Source: Chryseobacterium echinoideorum (lineage in GTDB: Bacteria; Bacteroidota; Bacteroidia; Flavobacteriales; Weeksellaceae). Taken from it: 64,000 nucleotides of DNA. The stretch spans positions 1 to 64,000 of the forward strand of contig NZ_VKNW01000009.1 of assembly GCF_007474535.1 (NCBI RefSeq). Direction: 5' to 3'. Both the position numbers and the translations under genes were made by a program. The notes beneath the pieces were generated by a model. That model saw only the letters and a program-made list of their open reading frames with translations, was not told the DNA's origin and ran no database searches. Positions 16,652-23,902 of the stretch are shown here, one piece after another. Numbering within the stretch: the first letter of the stretch is position 1; every line of letters begins with the position of its first letter.

Positions 16652-17752
16652 ATGAGATATTTATTTTTATTATTTCTGATTTTTTCGTGCTCCCAAAATA
16701 TGGAAGACAGGTGTTTTACAACTTCTGATGATAGCTGGCTTAAACATTTTAAAAATGATGAGGAATTAATAAACGATAATTATTACAGACAGGCTCAGAA
16801 ATACAATGTGAAAAAGATCATTGCTGAAAAGCCGGATTATCTACAAATCGTTGATCTCAGGAAATTTATAAGTTTTAAAAAAGATAGTATAAAGTCGAAA
16901 TCAGAAGAAATTATAGAAAAGAAATGGGAAGAATATGATTCGGAATTTAAAACTTTCAATGATTTATTTTCAAAGCAATTTACTTTTTCTAATCAGCAAA
17001 AAATCGGTAATATAGAGTATGCTTTTGGCAAGAATCAGCTCGGATTCTGGCTCTGTAAAATTGAAAATGAAAAACCTTCTGCTTATTTTTTAGGATTAAG
17101 TTTCAGTCATTATTATATCAACAAATTTCAGGAAAAACCGATGATCAATAATGGTTTTTTGGAACTGGAAGGAAGTTTTGTTCAAATCATAAGAGTTCCG
17201 GGATTACCGGGCTATGATGATTATTCTGCTATTGAAGATGGAAAATTGTTTAAAATAAAATTGGAAGATCTGATAAAAGATTCTGATAATGATGGCTATA
17301 ATGATATTTTTGAAAAGAATTTTGGCTTAAATCCTACTAATAAAGATACTGATGGAGATGGAGTAAATGATTTTCTTGATTTGAATCCGTTGTTTAAGTC
17401 TGAAAACAATAAGTTTACCCGGCTTTATGAAATGTTGTTGCCCGATTATGGATCTGAAAATCTACGCAATAGCAATTATTATTTTGAAGTTTTTATCAGT
17501 GACTGCGATTATTTTCATCAGATAAATCCTAAATATCATGTTTTGTTTATTCCTGAAAGTTTACAATCAAAAACTGATTATCAGAAAATTACGGATGTTT
17601 CATCACACGGGATGGGGAAAATCAAAAAGAATAAAAATAATTCTAATATTTTTTACATAAAAAAATGGGGAAGTAGTAGTTCCATAGATTATTCAGCAGA
17701 ATATAAAAATGGTAAATGGATTTTAGAAATTAGTGGAGGATATGTCATATAA
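16652..17752 (+). CDS. Lipoprotein with thrombospondin type-3 calcium repeats
   Basis: The 366-residue lipoprotein has signal peptide MRYLFLLFLIFSCSQ with lipobox Cys13. The centre (about 210-250) has two TSP3-like calcium-binding repeats, DSDNDGYNDIFE and DTDGDGVNDFLD, separated by NFGLNPTNK. The regions before and after have no recognisable domain. TSP3 repeats usually form rigid linkers in outer-membrane or surface proteins of Bacteroidota. The ATG at 16652 begins the signal peptide; an upstream TTG lies in the ychF terminator. Confidence 0.85.
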   Translation: MRYLFLLFLIFSCSQNMEDRCFTTSDDSWLKHFKNDEELINDNYYRQAQKYNVKKIIAEKPDYLQIVDLRKFISFKKDSIKSKSEEIIEKKWEEYDSEFKTFNDLFSKQFTFSNQQKIGNIEYAFGKNQLGFWLCKIENEKPSAYFLGLSFSHYYINKFQEKPMINNGFLELEGSFVQIIRVPGLPGYDDYSAIEDGKLFKIKLEDLIKDSDNDGYNDIFEKNFGLNPTNKDTDGDGVNDFLDLNPLFKSENNKFTRLYEMLLPDYGSENLRNSNYYFEVFISDCDYFHQINPKYHVLFIPESLQSKTDYQKITDVSSHGMGKIKKNKNNSNIFYIKKWGSSSSIDYSAEYKNGKWILEISGGYVI

Positions 17753-17769
17753 TTAATTCGGTAAATTCT

Positions 17770-17777
17770 TATATTTG
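17770..17777 (+). promoter_or_regulatory. -7 promoter box (TATATTTG) for the AraC regulator
   Basis: Exact TAnnTTTG 20 bp upstream of the ATG at 17798. Confidence 0.55.
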
Positions 17778-17797
17778 ATTTTTACAAATTTCTCTTT

Positions 17798-18736
17798 ATG
17801 GAAAAACTTGCTCATGCATCATTAGAAGATTTTTATCTTGAAATGACTCAAAGACTGGGAAAGGATATGGAAAGTATCTTTCCGAAGGGCCTTCATAAAG
17901 ATATTGGTCATTTTAATGTTTTCGATATTGCGCAAACAATTGCGACAGTTAAGAAAACCTGCGAAATGCCTTACAATAGGAGAAAGTATTATAAAATAAG
18001 CTTAATTCGAGGCAAAAACAGAGCAGAATATGCAGATAAAATAATTTCCGTAAAAAAGAATGCATTATTATTTGCAACACCGAAAGTTCCATATCATTAT
18101 GTTCCGGAAGATGAAAATCAATCTGGGAATTTCTGTGTATTTACCGACGATTTTTTCAATAAAAATTCTTCTCAGAATATTCTGGAAGATTTACCTTTGC
18201 TTCAGCCGGGCGCAATTCCTATTTTCGAAATTGATGATGATCTGGCGGATGAAATAGATTTAATTTTTGCGAAAATCAAAAAAGAAATCAATTCAGATTA
18301 TGAATTTAAATATGATTTAATCAGAAATTACGTTTCAGAATTAATTCATTACGGACAGAAGCTTCAACCTGCCGAGAAAGTTCAAAATACTCACAATGCT
18401 TCTTTAAGAGTTGTTTCTTTGTTTATCGAACTTTTAGAAAGGCAGTTTCCGATTGAATCTCCAAACCAAAGAATTCAATTGAAGATAGCTAATGATTTTG
18501 CTGAAAGATTATCAATTCATGTCAATTATTTAAATAAAAATTTAAAGGAAAATACAGGGAAAACAACTACTGAATTTATCGCCGATCGCATCATTCAGGA
18601 AGCAAAAATTCTACTAAGACAAACCAACTGGAATATTTCTGAAATTTCTTACGCATTAGGTTTTGAAGAAATAGCTCACTTTTCCAATTTTTTTAAACGT
18701 AAAACGTCATTTACACCGATGCAATTCCGTTCTTGA
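17798..18736 (+). CDS. AraC-family transcriptional regulator
   Basis: A 312-residue regulator. The N-terminal half (about 30-170) is a cupin-like ligand domain, with TPKVPYHYVPEDE as its conserved strand. The C-terminal 100 residues hold the two helix-turn-helix units: RLSIHVNYLNKNLKENTGKT, then WNISEISYALGFEEIAHFSNFFKRKTSFTPMQFR. In Bacteroidota this type often controls a neighbouring oxidoreductase; here an SDR gene follows 86 bp downstream on the same strand, so it is the likely target. The ligand is unknown. Confidence 0.92.
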   Translation: MEKLAHASLEDFYLEMTQRLGKDMESIFPKGLHKDIGHFNVFDIAQTIATVKKTCEMPYNRRKYYKISLIRGKNRAEYADKIISVKKNALLFATPKVPYHYVPEDENQSGNFCVFTDDFFNKNSSQNILEDLPLLQPGAIPIFEIDDDLADEIDLIFAKIKKEINSDYEFKYDLIRNYVSELIHYGQKLQPAEKVQNTHNASLRVVSLFIELLERQFPIESPNQRIQLKIANDFAERLSIHVNYLNKNLKENTGKTTTEFIADRIIQEAKILLRQTNWNISEISYALGFEEIAHFSNFFKRKTSFTPMQFRS

Positions 18737-18822
18737 TTTGAATTTTGCAAATTTCAGATTGATTTTGATAACAATTTGGTTCTTAAATTGAAGCAATTTT
18801 GTAACATCAATAAAAATCAGTT

Positions 18823-19587
18823 ATGAATAATAAAACAAAAATTGCCCTTATCACAGGCGGAAGCAGGGGCTTGGGGAAAAATTCAGCATTAAAGATTGCA
18901 GGTAAAGGTTTAGATGTAATTATCACTTATAATTCAAACAAATTAGAAGCAGATAAAACCGTAGCTGAAATTCAGGCTCTGGGAAGAAAAGCAGTCGCTT
19001 TTCAGCTAGATACAAGAAAGGTGAAAACCTTTGACGAGTTTGTAAAAAAAGCAGGTGATTATTTAGAGGGAAATACAGGAAGCAGAAATATAGATTTCCT
19101 GATCAACAATGCAGGAACAGCTTTATATTCTCCAATTACGGAAACCACAGAAGAACAGCTCGACGAGATGGTAGATATTCATTTCAAAGGTGTATTCTTT
19201 CTAACTCAGAAATTTTTACCATTCATCAATGATGGAGGTGGAATTATCAATATTTCCTCAGGTTTGGCAAGATTTGCTTTGCCGGGATCATCTGTTTACG
19301 GATCATTAAAGGCAGGTGTCGAAATGTTGACTAAATATATGGCTAAAGAGTTGGGCGATAGAAAAATTAAAGTAAATGCAGTTGCACCAGGTGCAATTGA
19401 AACTGATTTTGGCGGCGGAAGAACAAGAGACGACAAAAATATAAATGCAATGATTTCTAATAATACAGCTTTGGGAAGAGCCGGTTTGCCGGATGATATT
19501 GGCGGAGTAGTTGCTTTTCTTTGTACAGAAGATGCAGGATGGATTACAGCGCAAAGAATTGAAGTTTCCGGGGGAATGTTTTTCTAA
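18823..19587 (+). CDS. Short-chain dehydrogenase/reductase
   Basis: NAD(P)-dependent SDR of 254 residues, classical type. TGGSRGLG (11-18) binds the cofactor, NNAG is at 95-98, and the catalytic residues are Ser146 and Tyr159-x3-Lys163. Loops resemble FabG-like and glucose-dehydrogenase-like SDRs; the substrate cannot be assigned. It is downstream of an AraC regulator, and such pairs often respond to reactive aldehydes or aromatic compounds. Start ATG at 18823, preceded by a near-consensus CAATTTTG box. Confidence 0.92.
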   Translation: MNNKTKIALITGGSRGLGKNSALKIAGKGLDVIITYNSNKLEADKTVAEIQALGRKAVAFQLDTRKVKTFDEFVKKAGDYLEGNTGSRNIDFLINNAGTALYSPITETTEEQLDEMVDIHFKGVFFLTQKFLPFINDGGGIINISSGLARFALPGSSVYGSLKAGVEMLTKYMAKELGDRKIKVNAVAPGAIETDFGGGRTRDDKNINAMISNNTALGRAGLPDDIGGVVAFLCTEDAGWITAQRIEVSGGMFF

Positions 19588-19604
19588 AAATAAACATAAT
19601 TTCT

Positions 19605-19648
19605 CTCGCAGATTGAGCAAATTTAGTCTCAACCTGCGAGGGTTTTCT
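19605..19648. terminator. Bidirectional hairpin between SDR and aminotransferase genes
   Basis: CTCGCAG...TGAG pairs with CTCA...CTGCGAG (19605-19640). The loop arm reads GCAGATTGAGCAAATTTAG, a phrase that also occurs in altered form at the reconstructed IS110 target, so it probably belongs to a genome-wide intergenic repeat. The flanking T runs are modest. Confidence 0.65.
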
Positions 19649-20796
19649 TAAAGCTTTTGTAGATTTTCTATCGCCTTTTCGAGAGTTTCATTTTTCTTTG
19701 CAAAACATAATCTGATAACATTTTCATTCATCTTATCTTTGTAAAAAGAAGAAAACGGCACTGTTGCTACTTTGTGATGAATGGTAAGTTCCTGTGCAAA
19801 ATCGAAGTCTTTTTTATCAGAAATTTTATCATATTTTACCGCCTGAAAATATGTTCCTTCGCAATCCAGAAGTTCAAAAGAGGTGTTTTTAAGACCTTCT
19901 CTCAGAAAATCACGCTTTTCCTGAAAAAAATGGTTGAGGTGGAGATAGTTATTTTCATTTTTCATATAATCTGACAATGCCAACTGTAAAGGGGTATTTA
20001 CACAAAAAACATTGAATTGATGTACTTTTCTGAATTCTTCGGTCAGTGATTTCGGTGCTGCGCAGTAACCTATTTTCCAGCCGGTAATGTGAAAAAGTTT
20101 CCCGAAAGATGCGATAAGAAAACTTCTTTCTTTGAGTTCCGGATATTTGCAGATGCTTAGATGCTTATGTCCGTCAAAAACGATGTTTTCATATACTTCG
20201 TCACTCAGGATAAAAATAGAGTTGTCTTTTACAATCGCCATGAGTTCCTGTATATCATTTTCAGCTAAAATCTTTCCGGAAGGGTTATTCGGATTATTGA
20301 GAATGATGAGTTTTGTTTTTTCTGAAACCAGTTTTTTAACTTCATTCCAATTAATAACATAATCTGGAGCAGTCATCCTAAATCTTTTGACGATTCCTCC
20401 AAAAAGCTCTACGGTAGGTTCGTAGCAATCATACGCAGGTTCAAAAATAATTACTTCATCTCCATCTTTTATTAATGTGGCAATAGCTGTAAAAATTGCC
20501 TGCGTTCCGCCTGCGGTAATAGTTATTTCCGTATCGGGATGATATATGGCTCCATGAGAATTTTCTATTTTTTGCGCAATTTTTTCCTTTAGCGGTAACA
20601 TTCCACCCATCGGCGCATACTGATTAAATCCTTTTTTGATATAATGATCTGCAAGACTCAGAAGTTCAGGATCCGCAGAATAATCCGGGAATCCCTGAGA
20701 TAAATTGATTGCCTCATTGTCATTGGCAAGCTGTGTCATCAGACTGAAAATGGTCGTTCCTACATTAGAAAGCTTAGATAAAGGAAGTTGTATCAT
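19648..20796 (-). CDS. PLP-dependent aminotransferase, YbdL/methionine aminotransferase type
   Basis: Fold-type I aminotransferase of 382 residues. SQGFPDYS (33-40), YAPMGG (60-65), NNPNNPSG (167-174) and the Schiff-base Lys233 in SFGKLFHITGWKIGY are the hallmarks of the YbdL/KAT subgroup, which uses methionine, phenylalanine or kynurenine with 2-oxo acids. Length is typical. It could serve methionine salvage (KMTB transamination), but no salvage genes are adjacent. It is monocistronic and convergent with the SDR gene. Confidence 0.9.
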   Translation of the reverse strand: MIQLPLSKLSNVGTTIFSLMTQLANDNEAINLSQGFPDYSADPELLSLADHYIKKGFNQYAPMGGMLPLKEKIAQKIENSHGAIYHPDTEITITAGGTQAIFTAIATLIKDGDEVIIFEPAYDCYEPTVELFGGIVKRFRMTAPDYVINWNEVKKLVSEKTKLIILNNPNNPSGKILAENDIQELMAIVKDNSIFILSDEVYENIVFDGHKHLSICKYPELKERSFLIASFGKLFHITGWKIGYCAAPKSLTEEFRKVHQFNVFCVNTPLQLALSDYMKNENNYLHLNHFFQEKRDFLREGLKNTSFELLDCEGTYFQAVKYDKISDKKDFDFAQELTIHHKVATVPFSSFYKDKMNENVIRLCFAKKNETLEKAIENLQKL

Positions 20797-20873
20797 AGAT
20801 CAATATGGATTTTATAACTAAAATAGGTTATTTTTCAACAAATTAGTATTAAATAAATTAAAAAAATAAAATT

Positions 20874-21656
20874 ATGAATAATCACGAAATTGATTACAAA
20901 ATTCACGGCGAGGAAATGCAGTGTGTTGAGATTGAACTTGATCCACAAGAAAGTGTGATTGCTGAACCTGGAAGTTTTATGATGATGACAGAAGGGATAA
21001 AAATGGAAACGCTATTCGGAGATGGCAACGAAAAAGGATTAATGGGTAAACTTTTTTCCGCAGGGAAAAGGCTGCTTACAGGAGAAAATCTTTTTATGAC
21101 TGTTTTCACCAATATCGCTCATAGTAAAAAGCATGTAACTTTTGCAGCTCCGTATACGGGTAAAATTATTCCTTTGGATTTGAGCCAGCTGGGTGGAAAA
21201 GTAATTTGTCAGAAAGACTCTTTTCTCTGTGCTGCAAAAGGTGTTTCTGTGGGAATTGAATTTCAGAAAAAACTGGGAACCGGGCTTTTTGGTGGCGAAG
21301 GATTTATTATGCAAAAGCTTGAAGGAGATGGGATGACGTTCGTACACAGCGGGGGTCACGTTATTGAAAAAGACCTGCAGCCGGGAGAAATTCTTAAAAT
21401 TGATACAGGTTGTATTGTTGCATTTACAAAAACGGTTGATTATGATATTCAGATGGTTGGCGGAATCAAAAATACACTTTTTGGTGGTGAGGGCGTGTTC
21501 TTTGCTCAACTTCGGGGGCCTGGAAAAGTCTGGATTCAGACATTGCCTATTTCACGTCTTGCAGGAAGAATTCTTCAGTTCGGAACCGGACAACGAAAAG
21601 AAGAAGGCAGTATTCTGGGAGGTTTGGGAAATATTCTCGACGGTGATCGTTTCTAA
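20874..21656 (+). CDS. AIM24/TIGR00266 family protein
   Basis: A 260-residue cytosolic beta-rich protein of the AIM24 family (TRAP-like fold). The repeated family signatures are CVEIELDPQESVIAEPGSFM, LTGENLFMTVFTN, GTGLFGGEGFIMQKLEGDG and FFAQLRGPGKVWIQTLP. The yeast relative affects mitochondrial inner-membrane organisation; the bacterial role is unknown. It is followed by a strong terminator and then by the accessory IS110 region. Confidence 0.9.
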   Translation: MNNHEIDYKIHGEEMQCVEIELDPQESVIAEPGSFMMMTEGIKMETLFGDGNEKGLMGKLFSAGKRLLTGENLFMTVFTNIAHSKKHVTFAAPYTGKIIPLDLSQLGGKVICQKDSFLCAAKGVSVGIEFQKKLGTGLFGGEGFIMQKLEGDGMTFVHSGGHVIEKDLQPGEILKIDTGCIVAFTKTVDYDIQMVGGIKNTLFGGEGVFFAQLRGPGKVWIQTLPISRLAGRILQFGTGQRKEEGSILGGLGNILDGDRF

Positions 21657-21688
21657 AAAAAGACACAACCAAAGAGTTGTGTCTTTTA
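21657..21688 (+). terminator. Terminator of the AIM24-like gene
   Basis: AAAAGACACAAC and GTTGTGTCTTTT form a 12-bp stem with a 6-nt loop right after the stop codon. Confidence 0.9.
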
Positions 21689-21689
21689 T

Positions 21690-22019
21690 GGTTTAATTCA
21701 TTTAATATTTCAACATATTTTTCTTTTGTAAAAAGATCCTTATTTATATTATCTGCCATAACAAACGGAACCTTTATTTACACACCTGAAACATTACAAT
21801 AATTTTAAGCGATTTACATTTACCGGATCATTAATCCCCGGTCATCCATCCACGGATATTTTAGGTGTAATCAACCGTTTGAAGTGGCACAGAAGCCGTT
21901 CCGCCGACTTTTTTGATTTTGAGCTGCGAAAGTTCGTTGTACTCGTTTTAGGAGAGATAAAATGCTTATTACCAAAAAATTTAAAGACTTCTTTAATAAA
22001 AATGTAGCTGCGCTATAAT
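21690..22019. other. Decayed intergenic stretch with short ORF remnants
   Basis: About 330 bp without an intact gene. On the minus strand there is an ATG-initiated segment MADNINKDLFTKEKYVEILN (start at 21759) that runs into the AIM24 terminator and antisense sequence. There is also an ATG-less 28-codon segment (21861-21947) ending VGGTASVPLQTVDYT-stop, which looks like the C-terminus of a real protein. On the plus strand an ATG-less frame stays open for about 80 codons (21760-22013). Base composition at 21830-21950 is less AT-rich than the surroundings. This may be the residue of an older mobile element; the family was not identified. Confidence 0.35.
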
Positions 22020-22021
22020 AC

Positions 22022-22050
22022 AAAAAGCCTCGCAAAATGCGAGGCTTTTT
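22022..22050. terminator. Hairpin flanking the IS110 element (low-coordinate side)
   Basis: AAAAAGCCTCGCA pairs with TGCGAGGCTTTTT across a 3-nt loop. It lies about 22 bp outside the predicted right end of the IS110 element. The CTCGCA/TGCGAG core is shared with the hairpin at 23423. Confidence 0.85.
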
Positions 22051-22113
22051 ATTTATTTATCCGCGCAAAGATTCTGTGTTAAAAACCAAATGTTTTTCAA
22101 TATTTTTGTAAAA

Positions 22114-23178
22114 TTAAAGCGACCAAGAGTCAGCTTGTGTAGGGTGGAAATCTTTTTGATTTTTCGCCCTATTTTCTTCAAAGTTAGATTCGTAAAATGT
22201 TTTGTTTTTGAATAAGATGTACATTAATTCCAATAATTTTCTTTGTACGGCAACCAGACCTTTCATTTTTATTCCTGTTTTATTTACAATTCGGTAAAAT
22301 AATTCGCGATGCTCCTTATTTAATCGCACTGCTGTCATTGCAGGAAAATGAAGCGTTTTACGTAAATTTTTATTTCCTTTTTTGCTGATCCTAGGCTTGC
22401 CCTTTACTGATGTACCCGATTGTTTTTCCCGAATATCCAGCCCTGCATAACTCGTTAGTTGTTTTTTGTTTCGCATTAATTCAAAACCGTTGGTTTCTGC
22501 TAAAACTGCAATAGCCGTAGCTTTTCCAACACCCGGAATACTACTCAGAAAAGCCACACCATCGGTAGCTTCAGTGCTGTTTCGAACCTCTTTATGCATA
22601 TCGCTACTGATTTCTTTTTCCTGTTTCTTAAGCAATGAAATTCTTGCTTTCAAACGCTTGATGGTTTTAGCATTGGGCATAGCTTCGGTCTTTTCTGCGT
22701 GAAGCTGATTCATGCAAACAACACGCTCGCTAATCACTTGGTTTTTCTCCCGGCTTAACTGCTGAAGCTCTTTATATACTTTGTCTGAAGGGTGCCATTG
22801 CTCTAATTTTCTGCTTAATCCGAATTGTGCAATAGCGATGGAACAACTTTTATCAGTGATGGTTTTAATGTCCAAAGTACGCATGAAATTGCTTATTTTA
22901 TTGGGCAAAACAATTACTACTTTCTCTCCTTTATCATAAAGAAAATAAGCAAACCGCTCGTGATAAACTCCCGTAGACTCCATCACAAAAACGAGATCTG
23001 CATCGGTGCTTTTTTTCTCATAAACCCATTTAATCAGCTTTTTAAAACCTTTTTCATTGTTGCTGAAAATCTGATAATCTCTCGTTTCTGTAGTCAAATC
23101 TTCTTTCAATTGTCCTAAAGCAACTACAAGTTCATTCTGTGCAACATCGACTCCTAAAACCTGTTTTAATACTTTCAT
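22114..23178 (-). CDS. IS110-family transposase (DEDD recombinase)
   Basis: RNA-guided recombinase of IS110 elements, 354 residues. The N-terminal RuvC-like DEDD_Tnp_IS110 domain (about 5-155) has Asp11 in GVDVAQ, Glu67 in VMESTG and Asp109 in TITDKSCS. A coiled-coil-like linker follows (about 140-200). The C-terminal Transposase_20 domain (about 205-290) has SSIPGVGKATA, LTSYAGLDIREKQSGTS with the likely catalytic Ser254, and KGNKNLRKTL. The position where most relatives have the last Asp (DxxD) reads Asp-Lys-Ser-Cys. The frame is otherwise complete. Confidence 0.95.
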   Translation of the reverse strand: MKVLKQVLGVDVAQNELVVALGQLKEDLTTETRDYQIFSNNEKGFKKLIKWVYEKKSTDADLVFVMESTGVYHERFAYFLYDKGEKVVIVLPNKISNFMRTLDIKTITDKSCSIAIAQFGLSRKLEQWHPSDKVYKELQQLSREKNQVISERVVCMNQLHAEKTEAMPNAKTIKRLKARISLLKKQEKEISSDMHKEVRNSTEATDGVAFLSSIPGVGKATAIAVLAETNGFELMRNKKQLTSYAGLDIREKQSGTSVKGKPRISKKGNKNLRKTLHFPAMTAVRLNKEHRELFYRIVNKTGIKMKGLVAVQRKLLELMYILFKNKTFYESNFEENRAKNQKDFHPTQADSWSL

Positions 23179-23214
23179 ATCTGCAAATTTTAATAAAGCA
23201 AAATCTTCCTTCGT

Positions 23215-23380
23215 TTTGTCTCCTGACTGTTATTCTAGATGTTTAATAAACTCTTTACATTCTGTTCAAACTCTAAAAGAAGTAAAGGAATGAGGATGTT
23301 TCTTTGCGCGAATATATCTTTTAGATTATTGAGCCCCAAATGTTCTCTCATCCCTTTTGCTTTTTTTGTAAATTTATTAC
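23215..23380 (-). ncRNA. Candidate IS110 bridge RNA
   Basis: The leader upstream of the transposase is non-coding and folds by hand into two stem-loops on the minus strand. Loop 1 has an 8-bp stem (23354-23347 with 23294-23287, one G-U) and an inner ATCT/AGAT hairpin. Its strands contain GCUCAA (23334-23329) and CGCGCAAAGA (23310-23301). Loop 2 has an 11-bp stem with one bulge (23278-23268 with 23244-23233). Its loop has ACAGAAU (23265-23259) and GAGUUU (23253-23248). These four pieces match or complement sequences beside an AA core at the element ends and flanks, the arrangement known for target- and donor-binding loops of IS110 bridge RNAs. The transcript ends are estimates. Confidence 0.6.
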
Positions 23381-23384
23381 TTTA

Positions 23385-23392
23385 CAAACATA
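23385..23392 (-). promoter_or_regulatory. -7 promoter box (TATGTTTG) at the IS110 left end
   Basis: Exact TAnnTTTG on the minus strand, just inside the predicted left end. No TTG is seen at the -33 position in the integrated form. In a circle joined at the inner AA core, the right end would supply TTTGG, giving TTG-N20-TATGTTTG. This suggests a junction promoter for the leader RNA. Confidence 0.55.
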
Positions 23393-23422
23393 GGAGTTTC
23401 CCGACTTTGAGCAGATAGAAAT

Positions 23423-23448
23423 AACCCCTCGCAATTTTGCGAGGGGTT
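23423..23448. terminator. Hairpin flanking the IS110 element (high-coordinate side)
   Basis: AACCCCTCGCAA pairs perfectly with TTGCGAGGGGTT around a 2-nt loop; a weak T tract (TTTGTTTA) follows. It may terminate transcription coming from the IS side, or belong to the same intergenic repeat class as the hairpin at 22022. Confidence 0.75.
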
Positions 23449-23533
23449 TGTTTATATATCCTAATTACCTCCATTCAGTTGTGTTTTTCTACCATTCGGT
23501 TATATAAAGTTGATTGAGGATACTTTTCCGACA

Positions 23534-23541
23534 TACATTTG
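23534..23541 (+). promoter_or_regulatory. -7 promoter box (TACATTTG) for the 2TM genes
   Basis: Exact TAnnTTTG with a TTG 17 bp upstream (23514-23516), 38 bp before the first 2TM start. Confidence 0.6.
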
Positions 23542-23579
23542 TCTCAAGAAAACAAATTAATTTTTAAAATAAAAATATC

Positions 23580-23876
23580 ATGGAAAATTTATCATTTAAC
23601 AAAGAAAATTTAGCGTACGAAAAAGCTGCAAAGAGAGTTAAAGACTTAAAAAGTTTTTACGGAAATCTGATCTCATATTGTTTGGTCATCCCTTTTTTAC
23701 TTATCATCAATCTACTTACATCACCGGAGCATTTGTGGTTTTACTGGCCAATGTTGGGATGGGGATTGGGTTTAACAATTCATGGTTTAAATACTTTTGG
23801 AATCGGAAAAGAATGGGAGGAAAGAAAAATAAACCAACTCATGGAACAGGAAAAAAATCAGTCAAAATCACTTTAA
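23580..23876 (+). CDS. 2TM domain-containing protein
   Basis: The 98-residue membrane protein has two hydrophobic helices (about 31-48 and 55-76) within the 2TM domain signature: YEKAAKRVKDLKSFYGNL, then WFYWPMLGWGLGLTIHG, then the C-terminal GKEWEERKINQLM. The domain is a common membrane module of Bacteroidota, found alone or fused to LytS-like histidine kinases. It is first in a run of 2TM-2TM-LytTR genes, so it probably helps the regulator sense or anchor; that is inference. Confidence 0.88.
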   Translation: MENLSFNKENLAYEKAAKRVKDLKSFYGNLISYCLVIPFLLIINLLTSPEHLWFYWPMLGWGLGLTIHGLNTFGIGKEWEERKINQLMEQEKNQSKSL

Positions 23877-23902
23877 TCAACCATCATTAATAATCTGTTA
23901 TC

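Larger units (their letters stand above)
22074..23408 (-). mobile_element. IS110-family insertion sequence with non-coding leader
   Basis: A single element of about 1.33 kb: a 354-codon DEDD transposase (22114-23178), a short 40-bp right end and a non-coding left end of about 220 bp. IS110 elements lack terminal inverted repeats and conventional target duplications. The ends here are inferred from matches between the leader and the flanks. Reading on the minus strand, the right end is ACACAG-AA (AA = 22073-22072). The left end is either at AA 23399-23398 (inner model, 1326 bp) or at AA 23408-23407 (outer model, 1335 bp). Either is normal for IS110. Confidence 0.7.

Noticed and set aside
21039-21509. 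156-codon minus-strand frame opposite the AIM24-like gene
   Set aside because: It is a shadow frame: the sense strand has clear family motifs and the antisense product has none.
22086-23345. Direct repeat AACATTTGG (22094-22086 and 23343-23335, minus strand) as IS ends or target duplication
   Set aside because: One copy lies inside loop 1 of the leader and the other inside the right end, so it does not bracket the element; it may be chance or an internal feature.
23367-23385. Hairpin GTAAA/TTTAC as 5' stem-loop of the bridge RNA
   Set aside because: Its first base is part of the TATGTTTG box, so the 5' arm would probably not be transcribed.
22022-23448. CRISPR-like repeats from the two CTCGCA hairpins
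   Set aside because: Only two unlike palindromes about 1.4 kb apart, no spacers or cas genes.
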